Origin: Phytophthora hibernalis
Lineage: Eukaryota > Oomycota > Peronosporomycetes > Peronosporales > Peronosporaceae
NCBI GenBank assembly: GCA_012656075.1
Contig: JAAKBF010000159.1
Coordinates: 248,001-312,000 of the forward strand
Direction of reading: 5' to 3'
DNA length: 64,000 nt
Shown here: positions 11,016 to 25,874 of the stretch, piece by piece
Layout of the letters: every line of letters begins with the position of its first letter
Numbering within the stretch: position 1 is the stretch's first letter
The notes under the pieces: model-generated
The model's database searches: none
The model's input: only the letters and a program-made list of their open reading frames with translations
What the model was told of the DNA's origin: nothing
Translations under genes and position numbers: made by a program

Positions 11016-14000
11016 ATGAGCGAAAGTGAAGAGGACTTGGCAAGCATTGGCAGGCAGAAGTCCATCTTCAGCGGCATGGGCAGGTGAGAGCGTCTGTCGA
11101 GCTCAATTTACTGAAGTTGAGCTGACTTTTTTGTCTTGGTGCAGGGTGAAGCAAATAAATAATCTACGAGAGAAATGGAGTCCTAAACCAAAATCTCCCC
11201 TGCCAGACCGAGCCCAAGTTTCGACGGACACTTCGCCTTCGTCTCCGTGGAGGCGACGGTCCGGTCCTCTACTCAGGCATCCCTCAGAATCAAACGGAGA
11301 GAATGGACGCTACTCTCCTCATAGGGTGTCATCTACGAGTAGATCGCCCAGGCGACAACCTGTGGTCACAGTCGTGGACATGGAACGATATCTCGCCATC
11401 AATTCTTGGCTCGAACTCTACGGTGTCAACATTGCGCAGGTGGACAAGTCTGGAACCGATCAGCGTGAGAACTCCAGAGACTACGGACTATTTGATGATT
11501 TGTACTACTCGCTAGATGTACTAGAAAATTCGTTGAAGAACGAGCTTTCCCATCTCAACGATCTCGACCAATATGTTGGAAGAACGAGCAGCAAAGAGGT
11601 ACGGCGAATATCAAGTTTGTCTTGAACTGGTCTCCTATCGCTAAACATCTCGTTCTGTGCAGCAAAAGACTGATGACCTGCAGTTCACTTCGTCACCTGC
11701 CCTGTTTGACTATCTTGCCGTGATTGGGCCAGACATGCTTGATGTCAAAATCCGAAATTTTGGAACCAACATGAAAATATGTTCGAAGCGACTGTCGCGT
11801 TCGCGCACCCTCCGGAAAGTCAATTCAATGCTGAAAGTCTTGAGCATTTTTGTTTTCCCACTGGGATCAAAGTACCAGCGTTGCTGTTAGTGTTTACAAG
11901 CGCAACGAATATGAACCTCCGGACGAAAGTACATCCCTGATTTCCAAAGAAGGAGAGTTTTTCGTCCTTGTGATCTCGGTGGTGGCGTGCAAGGCCAAAG
12001 CGTTCAATATGCTATGTGCATGAAGGGAACAATAACCATTCATGGAGGTGGTGATGATGGGAAGAATTTGTTGTTACCGATCTGCTACTGCATTATCGCA
12101 CATACCCCTTTGATTCCCTTCTTTCGGCCGGTTTTACAGGGATTTCTAGGTACGAACACGTATCATGCCAACTCGTTAGCATTTGTCGTTGTTTCATCCT
12201 AAATTCCTGATTCTTCAACAGATAATCTCCGGAATGAGCTCGACTCCAGCACTAGTAGTGGTTGTGGATCCTTGAGCTGTATTGTGACAGACAAGGTGGG
12301 ATTTGTGTAGCGTTTGTTGCATTAGACAAAATGGCATTAGACAAAACTTGGGGCTAATAATTCATCATGGTTTCAGCACGCAGCATATATTGACGACACC
12401 CTGCGAAACCTGAAGAAGATTTCACTACCAGACAAAGGTGTTTCAGTATCTGCCGACGTATTTCCACCGCCAAGCCTCCAGTTAACCTTGGCTCGTCCCC
12501 ACAAAGAAAACGATGCAGATGAGAAGGTCGCGCTACTGTTGCAGTGGGCTCTCCCTCGCTACTCACGCGTTTGTCAATCGATCGTCTACTTCAGATTCTG
12601 AGCCTGCTGCTCGTCGAGATGAAGTTGATCGTAGTTTCCGATGAAATCCAGCTTTTGTCATCTGCAACACTGGGATTAGCGTCGCTGTTGCACCCACTTA
12701 CCTGGGCTGGGCCGCTAATTAGCGTGTTACCTCTCTCAATGCACGAGTACATGGAGGTACGCAATAGTTTGATCGTTGGCTTCTCTGTTACTTACCTTGA
12801 TATTTGTTGCCTATACCAGGCCCCTGTTCCCCTAATTTGCGGCGTTGATGAACTTCCGCGTGATTTTGAGTGCATGAAAGGCACTTGTATACTTTACCTG
12901 ATGGATAATCGTGTGCGACTACACCCAGAAGACGAGAATGCCTTCGACAAGCTCAGAATGCCTGAATTGGAAAACCTTTCCTGTGACTTGACAAGATTTA
13001 CGAAGCAGATGCTGGGACGCGTAGCAGACTCATTCAGAGAAAACATTTTGCCTCTCTCAACTCATCTCGTGATCCATCGGATACATCGCCATATTGAGCA
13101 ACTGGTTAATGTTTGCCCGCGCTTAAATAAGCAAGATACAGAACAACAACTTGATGCTACTGAAATGCGGTTCGTAGACACCCTCGTGCAGACCCAGATG
13201 TACCAAAAGTATCAAGATGATCAACCTGTTGCGGCGTTGGTAGAACAAAATAAGCATCCAGTTTCAAATGTCCAAGCTACAATGGATCAGGTGTCGACGA
13301 AATCGTCTTCAAATAATTCGCAGCATGACGGATTGAAATCGGCTGCTAGTATCCTTTTTCAGATAGCATTGGCAGGAGCTAGTACACTTCCACGTAGCAG
13401 CTCACTAACAAATATCGCTGGCGAAGTCTGCGCAAATTCGGACGTCGACACGAAGAGCCATGACGTCGTAGCTTTGCCGATCCGGAATGAACTAGAACTT
13501 GGATTAGTGAAGCATTCATCCGCAGCTTCTACACCTACAGGTATTGCTTTTATCATGGCACTTTGCTCGTGAACTTATCTGATGAACGTATGTGTATACT
13601 GCCCTCGTGTATAGCTAGAATCTTCTCTACTATGAAGAACGCACCGAATGAGAAAGCCGACTCGCCAACCCAGGCAAACGAGCTGTTATCCCCTACACTG
13701 AGTGAATCATCGATTTACGCTGAAAGAAGACCCGACCGAACGTTTGTGTGGCCACTAAGTCAGTCTGAGCTAGATGTTTTCTGGGTGACCGATGAAGCGA
13801 GCGTAGCAAGCCCTGGTAGTGTCCAGCGTCTCGCGCTACAATCTCCGATGAGTTACACAGTCGAATCTCCCCGACGCAGTCTGAATAACGAAAGCGATGT
13901 CAGCTACGCAGAAGACCCCAAAAGTGTGGGGCGAAGTGAATATGGGAGCATAGTGAATACTCAACGAGCGGATACGGAGACGACGATCTCAATTTTTGAT

Positions 14001-15360
14001 ACTGCCCTAAGCGAAGCTCTAGGGAGTGCCGACGCTGCAGACGATCCATGGTTGTTTGAGCCATCTGACGATCAGAAACTAACTTCGCAACAGGGCGACG
14101 AGAGCGATGAGGATCGATGCACTGCAAATGAATGCTTTGTAGAAGAAGGTGACGTCTCAATTCACAAGGAAGGGCATACTAAAGATGCAGGGCCTGAACG
14201 AAATCTTCTTGCAATTAGCAATCGAAGATCCTGGAACCAAGACGCCGACGATCATAACAATAGCGGGAAAGAAATTCGCTTGCCTCACGGCATCGTGCTG
14301 GCTCACGACGAGATTAAAATGTTAACGGCAGGAATTAGCGTTGATTCGGTACGTCCTATTTACTTGTGGCTAACGTGTAGCTCTGTTTTAACACCAGTAT
14401 TCGCGTGTATGTTCGGAACGGAAGCGAGGTGCATGGGAGGGGTGGTGCGAAGGAAAACTATTTGTTTGTCCAGAGTTTTCGATGCTCATTTGGGAGCGGC
14501 ACGCAGCAGCATTTGCCGCGCTGAAAATGAGCATCGCAGATATTACCGGAATTTTTCTTGGTGATATTCACGTAGCATCACCTGGCGGACTCAAGCAGCG
14601 CCTAATTCAGCTCAGCTTCAGCAGGGAAGCGATTTACTTCCAATTTGGAAGCTCGCCCCACCACGACGAGTTTTTGTGTTTTGCAGCAGCTCCTTCTACC
14701 AGCACCGATCCTCGAAGTCGTTGAGCGGCAGAAATCATTTTCGCCAATTTCGTTACCACTTGTGGTAGCTTCATCACCTCACAGAGAACAAAGTCATGAA
14801 GTCTCCAAGTCTGCTGAGATAGTCACGGTGCCTACTTTTCTAGCCCAAAGGGAGCTTGACATTGACCAGTTCAAAAGAAAACTTCAGCGTGGGTTCCTGG
14901 TGGAGAAGGTGCGTTCGGAGACTGTATTTGCATTGCTTTACAACGTAGTCTGACACTGTTTCATTTGCTCCATTAGCATGGACGCCTAGGGAAGCCACAC
15001 TCGAAAGTTATTTACATAGATGCGTTGTGCTCTCACATTATGTGGACAAAGCCTCCTACAGCGGGTGCGGATTACCAGCAGCTTTCCAATGATCATCACC
15101 AACAGCACCGATCAAGTCTTTTCTCTCACAACAAAAGCATTCCAGTTGATAGCATCACAGCGATCGTAACAGGAAAGCAGACAACGGTGTTTCGTCGAGC
15201 TGCCTCCAACAAGTCAAACGACCAGGTATGCTTATCCATCCTCACCCCAACGCGAACACTCGATATATGTGCCTATTCGCTGCAAGAATTCCAAGAGCTC
15301 TACCGCGGCTTCTCTTTACTGCTAGAGGAAATCAAACGAACGCGTGATGAATTAGACTGA
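11016..15360 (+). CDS. DENN-domain Rab regulator with C-terminal PH domain
   Basis: The start ATG at 11016 gives MSESEEDLASIGRQKSIFSG. Introns at 11084-11144 and 11599-11662 are clear. The uDENN region runs from FDYLAVIGPDMLDV through FPTGIKVPALLLVFTSA to VTDLLLHYRTYPFDSLLSAG. The core DENN follows as LSIDRLLQILSLLLVEMKLI then LSMHEYMEAPVPLICGVDEL, the latter joined across an intron after 12756. A long acidic, Ser-rich linker leads to a PH-like domain (14850-15360) with FKRKLQRGFLVEK, GKPHSKVIYIDAL and CLSILTPTRTLDI. DENN proteins are exchange factors for Rab GTPases in membrane traffic; the PH domain would bind phosphoinositides. One-base losses are apparent near 11744, 11965, 12060 and 12546. 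The stop at 15358-15360 directly abuts the stop of the convergent gene. Confidence 0.82.
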
Positions 15361-17928
15361 TCAATCCTGCTTAAAAGCGGCGAGAACCTCTCGCATGACC
15401 ACGATCTTCGCTGACATACGCGATTCTTCCTTCGCTTTTCGTTTTAATGGCTCGGAGGGCTTCAAAAATCTTGCAGCTGCTTTTAACACTCGTGCCGCAA
15501 CTGAGGGATCAAGATCCAGCTTATTGTTTCGAGCAGAGGCCCCCAACAGGAAAGCCTCGAACTGCTCCAGTTCCCCAAACTGCAACAAGCATGATACCAT
15601 CTCCGATAACTTACAGTCACATTTTACGCGATCCTGTTACAATGATAATCAGTTAGAGAAGTTCGAACATCGTAATGAAATCGAGGGATTCGGTGGCGCA
15701 CCAAAAGCGATTGAGCGTGCAGTGTACCGGAAAATGATCTGTAATACTTGTTGACTCTAGCGGACATCTTTGTCTTGATGTCGTCCAGTGACAGTTCAGC
15801 GTCTACCTCCAGCGCGACGAGATGACTTTCTGTCTCCTTCTTGAGCTCATAAAGTAAATAATAGCTGTGGCACCACCAGAAAAAGACATGCCATCAGAAT
15901 GGATGCTGCAGGATACTGCGCTTCCAACGCTGGACGTACCTGAACGGACAAATTGACTCGACAAAATCGTCATATCCTGCCGCTACAAGCTTTTGAAAGC
16001 CAAGGCAGCACCCCGAAGTGCATCAACCACTTGCTGGAAAGCATCGCGCTCCAGCGGCAATATACGGTCTGATACAAAAGTGCGTGGATCCTCGATGTCG
16101 ATCGGAGCAGAGCACAACTCCGGGAAGTGGTCACAAAGAACAACAATCGCCGTCGCTAGATCCATCTGCTCGGCAGCCTTGTCAATCGTGGCGGATGAGA
16201 CCGGAGCCTTAGCTTGCCAGAAATCGGCAAAGTTTCTTCGAACCTGCGCCTCGTGATTAGCGAAGTCTAGAACGTGCACACTGGGTTTGTTCTTGTGGCG
16301 ACGATTGAGCCGACTAAGGAGCTGGACAGTGTGCGCGCTGGAACGCAAGTACCGATCAACGTACATACAGGCCAACAGAGGTTCGTTGTAACCCGTGTCT
16401 AGCTTGTCACAGACAATAACGATATCGCTGATGGCAAGTGTGACGCTGCGATTGTTCAGCGTCTGCTCTGTGACGGGCTTTGAGGCTTCAGCTTCACCAT
16501 CAAGAGCGACTGTCCCACTAAAAGCGGCGTAGCAATTCCACCCAAGCTTCCTTCTCTCGACGAACGTGGTGATCAAGTTGAAGTAGCGCACGACGTCCTG
16601 TCGATTGCGTACCACGATCATACACTTCACCTTCGGGTGCTCTCGTTTCATACTGTGGAAATCCGTCATCATGATCAGCGCCTTTGCCTTCAGAACGGCG
16701 ACGTCATCGCTAGCGTGGTCAATGATACGGCGTCGAGCGCCTCGGGTCGTCTGTAGCAACTCTTGCACCGATTTGGGAAACACCGAGGTCTCAATCTCGC
16801 AGCGTATACAAGTGTAATCGTTAAGAATGTTCATAATGCGGCCGTCAGCGGTGGCTTGGGCGATCGGGTAGCAATGGAACGGATGCTGAAAACCATCATC
16901 CGCAGAAGAGCCAAACAACTCAAGCGCCTCAGTATTCGGTGTTGCTGTAAAACCTATAAACTATATTCATTGCAAAATAGATAAGTCGTTCGTCAAACCA
17001 AAAAATACACAAGCAACTCAGCAGACGCACCGTGAGTTGGGCATGGCTGCCTTCTCCTGCCTTCATGACTTTCTCGATGGCGTCACGTGTAGATGACGTG
17101 TGTGACCGATGGGCTTCGTCCGTGATAATTGCCACGCGCTGGAACGGGTCACCTCCCTCCTCCCCAGAATTCCGCTTCGGGTTCGAGCTGCGATGCAGCA
17201 ACCTCGTGAGCATCACCTCATCCTTCACCAGCAGCCCCATCTTGTGCGTGGTGGAGATAATCACCCGCTGTGGACTCTGCTGCACCTGCGCATCCAGCAA
17301 CGTGGCCAAGTGCTCGATGCTCTCGGCTCGGAAAACTTCGTCCACGCCATTGCGACGCAGATATCGCTCCACTGCATCCCCGACCTGCTCGTTCAGCTTC
17401 ACGCGGTCCAGCATGACCACGACCGTGTGGAACTGCAAGAACCGAGCGTCCTTCACGTACAGCAGCTGGTGTGTCAGCGCTGCAATCGTGAGCGTCTTGC
17501 CTGCGCCTGTACTGTGTTGTAATAAAAATGTCTCTGTCCCGGTGGCCACGTTATCACCCTTTAGCGTCCTCCTCTGAATGGACGTAATAATATTCTCCAC
17601 GGCTGTCCACTGGTGCGGCCATGGCGTAAACACCACAGCGCGTTTGGTGCCACGAGTGACGGAGCTGCCACCTGCGCGCATGGAGGCCACCACAAGAGAA
17701 TGCAGGACGCCCGACTTGTGCTCTTCAACTGTCAGTTTGCGACGCTTGGCGTCCCTCTCTTCAACTGTAGGTCGCTCCTCTCGAGGCTGTGTCGGCCTCT
17801 GCGACCGCGACTTCTTCGGGTGTGGGGCGCGACCACTGCGTCTTGTTGCTGGGTAAGTGGTGGTAGTACACTTTGCCCTTGGCGCGGGACACGCGCACCT
17901 GCCATTCCTCAGGCAGCGGCGGCGTCAT
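15361..17928 (-). CDS. WW-domain protein fused to an HsdR-like (type I restriction) motor
   Basis: The start ATG at 17928 gives MTPPLPEEWQVRV. A WW domain follows (GKVYYHHLPSNKTQWSRP). A charged linker (VEERDAKRRKLTVEEHKSG) leads to a superfamily 2 motor with HsdR-type motifs: Walker A STGAGKTLT, VVMLDRVKLNEQ, motif II ITDEAHRSH, FTATPNTEAL, IVCDKLDTGYNEPLL with YVDRYLRSS, and motif VI QLLSRLNRRH. HsdR is the DNA-translocating subunit of bacterial type I restriction enzymes, but its N-terminal PD-(D/E)xK nuclease is not visible here. The C-terminal part (LVAAGYDDFVESICPF, then an exon starting YYLLYELKKETESHL) is helical. Introns near 16940-17030 and 15860-15945 support a eukaryotic nuclear gene rather than contamination. 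Breaks near 17830 (linker), 16935, 15988 and 15625 look like indels. Likely of bacterial origin; cellular role unknown. Confidence 0.75.
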
Positions 17929-18091
17929 TTGTTGCTTGGGACCAATGAAAATGACAAAAGTTGGCACTATAGATCACGTGCTAAGTAAGGTACGAAGGTC
18001 CCGATTGAACATGGCTACATTTGCTTCTGCCAATTGCCGACACCAAAACCGAACGCGTGCCCCTACTACTACCGGTAACACGTCCGACACG
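17929..18091. promoter_or_regulatory. Short divergent intergenic region (WW-HsdR / PDI)
   Basis: Only 163 bases separate the two divergent start codons, so the HsdR-like gene and PDI probably share a bidirectional promoter. I assign no specific element. Confidence 0.35.
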
Positions 18092-19336
18092 ATGCAGTTC
18101 CGCGGCCTTTTGCTGTCGCTCGCGACCCTGGCGCTGGCGGCCCCGCGCGCGCAGGCGGCCCCCGTGGCGCTGACCGAGGCCACGTTCGACCACCAGACGA
18201 GCAGCGGGGTGTGGTTCGTCAAGTTCTATGCGCCCTGGTGCGGTCACTGCAAGAAGCTGGCGCCCACGATCGACGAGCTGTCGGAGGCCTCGAGCGACGT
18301 GCGCGTGGCCAAAGTGGACTGCACCACAGAGCGTAGCGTGTGCGAGCGCTTCAGCGTGGGCTCGTACCCGACGCTCAAGGTGGTGGCCCAGGGCAAGTCG
18401 TACGACTACAACGGCCGCCGCGACGTGCCCGCCATGGTCGCGTTCGCCACAGATGGCTACAAGAAGGACTTTGGTGAGCGCGTGCTGTCGTACGCAGAGT
18501 TCGTGGAGCAGCGACAGGCCGCGGCCGCCGAGCAGGCCGAGAACGAGCGCCGCAGCGCCGTGGAGCAGCTCTCGACGGCCTCGTTCGAGGACCAGGTGCT
18601 CAATAGCAAGGACCCGTGGCTAATCAAGTTCTACGCGCCCTGGTGCGGCCACTGCAAACGACTGGTAGGGAGAGGGAAGAGGGTATAAAGGAGGGAGTGG
18701 AACACTGATAGTTTGATGGTGATGGTGTTGTCAGGCGCCCACGTGGAACAAGCTCAGTCGCACGCTCAAGGAGAACGGCAGCAAGGTGCACGTGGCCAAG
18801 GTGGACTGCACGATGCATCGCCGGGTGTGCTCGCGGTTCGGCGTGAACGGCTACCCGTCGCTGTTCTACGTGAACGACGGCCAGGTGTACCGTTACAAGG
18901 GTGGACGCTCGCTCCTTGCGTGCGTGTTTTTGATTGTTTTATTGTTTGCTGCTGTGGCGGAGGTTATTAACGATGGTTGATGCTGATGAATACAGGTTCG
19001 TTGACTTCGTGGAGAGCGGCTGGAAGACGGCCGAGTCGACCGGCCCCATCCCAGAGGAGGGCTTCTTCTCCAAGATCGTGGACATCACCATCGAGTGGGC
19101 CACGGAGCACACCGTGCTGGCTGTCCTGGCAGGTATCCTGGTGATCGCCATCGTTGTCGCCATCCTCGTGGCCATGCTGGACTACTGGCTCGGCGCGGAC
19201 GACGTTGCTCAGTACAAGAAGGCTCTGGACGAGAAGGGGGCGAGAAGATGGAAGGCGAGGGGGTGAGGAGCTACCGCCTCGTGTGGCGTCCGCTTCCGAG
19301 GCCAAGAAGTCTGGCCAGAAGCCCAAGGACGAGTAA
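18092..19336 (+). CDS. Protein disulfide isomerase with two thioredoxin domains and a membrane anchor
   Basis: The ATG at 18092 begins a signal peptide (MQFRGLLLSLATLALAA, cleavage expected near AQA). The first thioredoxin domain has FYAPWCGHCKKL with the CGHC active site, and the second has the same motif near residue 180. Introns lie at 18665-18734 and 18920-18995; both splice in frame. A single membrane helix (LAVLAGILVIAIVVAILVAM) follows, then a basic/acidic tail ending KKSGQKPKDE. PDI enzymes make and rearrange disulfides in proteins entering the secretory pathway, here anchored in the ER membrane. The end lacks a classic KDEL signal. Two G5 runs (19236-19240 and 19259-19263) each seem to lack one G. 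With both restored, the frame runs to the TAA at 19334-19336. Confidence 0.88.
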
Positions 19337-19547
19337 CTGGGCTCCCTCGCTCGAGCGGTGCCACTTTAGGTCTTGCTGCTGCCAAAGCGCTGATCGATAG
19401 TGAGAAGGAAAGGAAGCGAGAGATGTCGCGAGTCTCGACTCGAGGCAGGCTAGGCTAGGCTAGCTTAGCGTAGTGCTAGTTCGTTATCACTCCCATCAAG
19501 GATCGACAATGAGCATGTACATGCTGCGAGCTTTGCGTTAAATACCT
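19337..19547. other. Convergent 3' region between PDI and RMI2
   Basis: This 211-base gap lies between two convergent stop codons. It contains a short direct-repeat run of AGGCT/GGCTA units near 19440-19465 but no gene. Confidence 0.4.
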
Positions 19548-20113
19548 TTATGCGGTTGTAGTGCTGACGACCGACGTCCAGTACTCGATCACTTCCAGAA
19601 ACCACATCGGCTCCCGTTGCACCTTGGCGTCCAATTTCACGACTTGGTGCGCCAACAATGTGCGCACTGCACCACCAATATCAGCCTTCGTTTTCTGCAT
19701 AGGCCCAATAGCCATGATATAGTCACCTGCACAAACCAGTCAGGATATTATACCAACTTCCACTTCCACACTGGATATTAATTACCCAACTGAAGGCGAG
19801 CGTCGACACCCGGAGATGCATTTTTCAGGAAAACCTTGAGTTCCAGGCGCAAAACCCCAGTTCCGTCGTCAATAGTGCATTGTTTCCCTTCTTCTGAGAT
19901 CTCGACCACAACGCCCTGCATAAAATACCGTCCCAAATGAGCTTATGCCTGGATTGAGTGAGTAAATTACGAGGGCCTACGAACCTGAACCCAGAGGCGA
20001 GAGCAGTCGACGCCGTTGATGGTAGGCGTAGAGCGACTGGAGGGCTGCAAGGCCGCGTAGATCTGCCCCACGAACGCCTTGGCCGTGCTGCCACCGCGTC
20101 TCGGTGCCGACAT
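19548..20113 (-). CDS. RMI2: RMI2-like OB-fold subunit of the BLM/Sgs1 dissolvasome
   Basis: The ATG at 20113 gives MSAPRRGGSTAKAFVGQIY. The family landmarks are LWVQGVVVEI (compare VWMQG in human RMI2), CTIDDGTGVLRLE, LGDYIMAIGPM and MWFLEVIEYW near the end. RMI2 is a small OB-fold protein that pairs with RMI1 in the RecQ helicase-topoisomerase III complex, which dissolves double Holliday junctions and limits crossing over. Introns are 19916-19984 (phase 0) and a second one interrupting the Gly of LGDY (phase 1). The stop is at 19548-19550. At about 140 residues the length fits the family. No frame break is needed, so this is one of the cleaner genes in the block. A generic OB-fold protein is the main alternative. 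Confidence 0.75.
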
Positions 20114-20234
20114 GATGCTGGTGCCTGGACCAATAAAAAACGGTAATATAAATTCTTGTGTTGGTGCAAAAAGAGCTATTTGTCCGGTTGCTTGGAATCA
20201 CTAGAGAACTATCACGAGGTGCAGCCTGTCCGTC

Positions 20235-21142
20235 TTAAATGAGTTTCTGCGTCACTGCAGCGCCCTTGAGGCCAGCCTGTTCAAGCGTCTGGGACAGATC
20301 CGTCGACACGGGGCGAGGCGGGAAGCCCGCCAGCAGCGTGTACGGCTGTGCACCCGCGTCATTCCTACCACAACCAAATACAACCCCGATGAATCCTCTG
20401 CACAACATTAAACCCCACCTCAACAACAACGTACAGCTGGATAATCGCGTGCAGGTCGTGGATGGTGTGGTCCAAGTTGAGCGTCTCCCGCAGTCTCTGG
20501 CCGTTGTGCAGACGGATCTGTAGCGTCGTCGTCGCCTTCTTGTCGTCGATCACGGGGCGCTCAGCCGGCTCCGCGTCCCCTGGATCACGACCTCAGTCGC
20601 GTATGTAGCGGACCCCATCGTCTGTCCCTCACCGCTGAACGCCGTGTACGCGGGTGCCGGTGGGGCCACGAAGTCCTCCTCTCTCTTGTCCACGAGGCTG
20701 ATCTCGACCGGTTCGTTGCGGTTCTCGCCCTCCAGCTCCGTGGCACGTGTCTGCATTGCACACACATGAGAAACTCCACCAATTCTAATGTATCCAACTC
20801 CCTACCCTTGCTCCAGCGCCTCCAGGAACGGGCGATTGGCCGCGTCCGAGCGCGCGCGGTACGGCCCGTCGTTCACCGTGAATCCTTCCCTGTAGAAGGT
20901 GATGACGTGTCGCGGCTGCGTCGACTCCCCAGCCGCCGCGGCAGTGCGCGCGTCCTGCTGCGCTCGGCCGATGATGTTGGCTACGTGGTCGTTGCCGCTC
21001 CCGGGCCTATGACCGACAGGCCGCTGCCTCCGCCACGGTCAGTCGCCCCTCCTGCGTAGTACTGGTTGGGCTGGTCGCCACTCTGGCGCTCGTCGTCGTC
21101 GTTGCGGTTGCTGAGACTCGAGAGCCCCACGATGTTCACCAT
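20235..21142 (-). CDS. NSFL1C: p47/Shp1-type SEP-UBX cofactor of Cdc48/p97
   Basis: The ATG at 21142 gives MVNIVGLSSLSNRNDDDE. The SEP domain follows (HVITFYREGFTVNDGPYR, then ANRPFLEALEQ and, after an intron, ISLVDKREEDFVAP). The C-terminal UBX domain runs from TTLQIRLHNGQRLRETLNL across an intron to AQPYTLLAGFPPRPVSTDL and ends GAAVTQKLI. UBX proteins of this group bind the AAA-ATPase p97/Cdc48 and direct it to membrane fusion or ubiquitin-dependent tasks. No N-terminal UBA domain is seen; animal p47 has one. Frame breaks near 21000-21002 (a CCC run) and in the first SEP codons after the intron look like missing bases. The gene lies between RMI2 and PEX1 on the same strand, with gaps of 121 and 134 bp. 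Confidence 0.82.
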
Positions 21143-21276
21143 GGTGCTAGAATGAGAATGCGAGGATTTTCTCGATGAAGCGGAAGAGTGACTATAGAGA
21201 AGTCAAGATGTCCGGAAGAGTGCCGGGGCGTACTGATAGTGATGACATACTGGTGACACATGCTACATCCACTTGA

Positions 21277-25401
<4,125 letters not shown>

Positions 25402-25874
25402 CTCGAGCTTCGGCCTGCAACTTGAGGAACGAAATGCTGCTTTTGCGCTTTGGTATTTTTATGTAGCAGGTTTGACAGGGAACAATCGCACTTAAGCCAG
25501 AAGCTGAAGCCCGTTGTTGCTGTTCGCACCGCGTTATAACACGATTATTTCGTCGTTCTCGCAGCGTCGTTGGTTGACGACATCATCGATATGGATGAAT
25601 ATGATCACTTATCCGACCTTACTTATATTTTGTATTGGGCATGGAGGCTCATTATCGACCAATGAACGACGTGTATTTAGTTTGAACCAATCAAAAGATT
25701 TCGAGTCATTGTTATCAGCCAATCAGAATGTGGAAGATGTGGTAGGTCCTCTAAGCCAGCCATTCCGACGTATCGGGTCGGAGGGACACGAAAAATATGT
25801 GTATCTCTATACATTGATGTAGTGACGAGCATATCATTTGCATATTTGCATTCTATCCGACGCATCCGACCAGG
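25402..25874. other. Boundary region between PEX1 and the accessory island
   Basis: No gene is seen. The sequence becomes AT-richer after about 25500 and marks the shift from conserved genes to transposable elements. Confidence 0.45.

Noticed and set aside
19230..19270. Programmed ribosomal frameshift in PDI
   Set aside because: Two G5 runs 23 bases apart each need one extra base, and the same type of break is seen in unrelated genes, so a systematic base-calling error is simpler.
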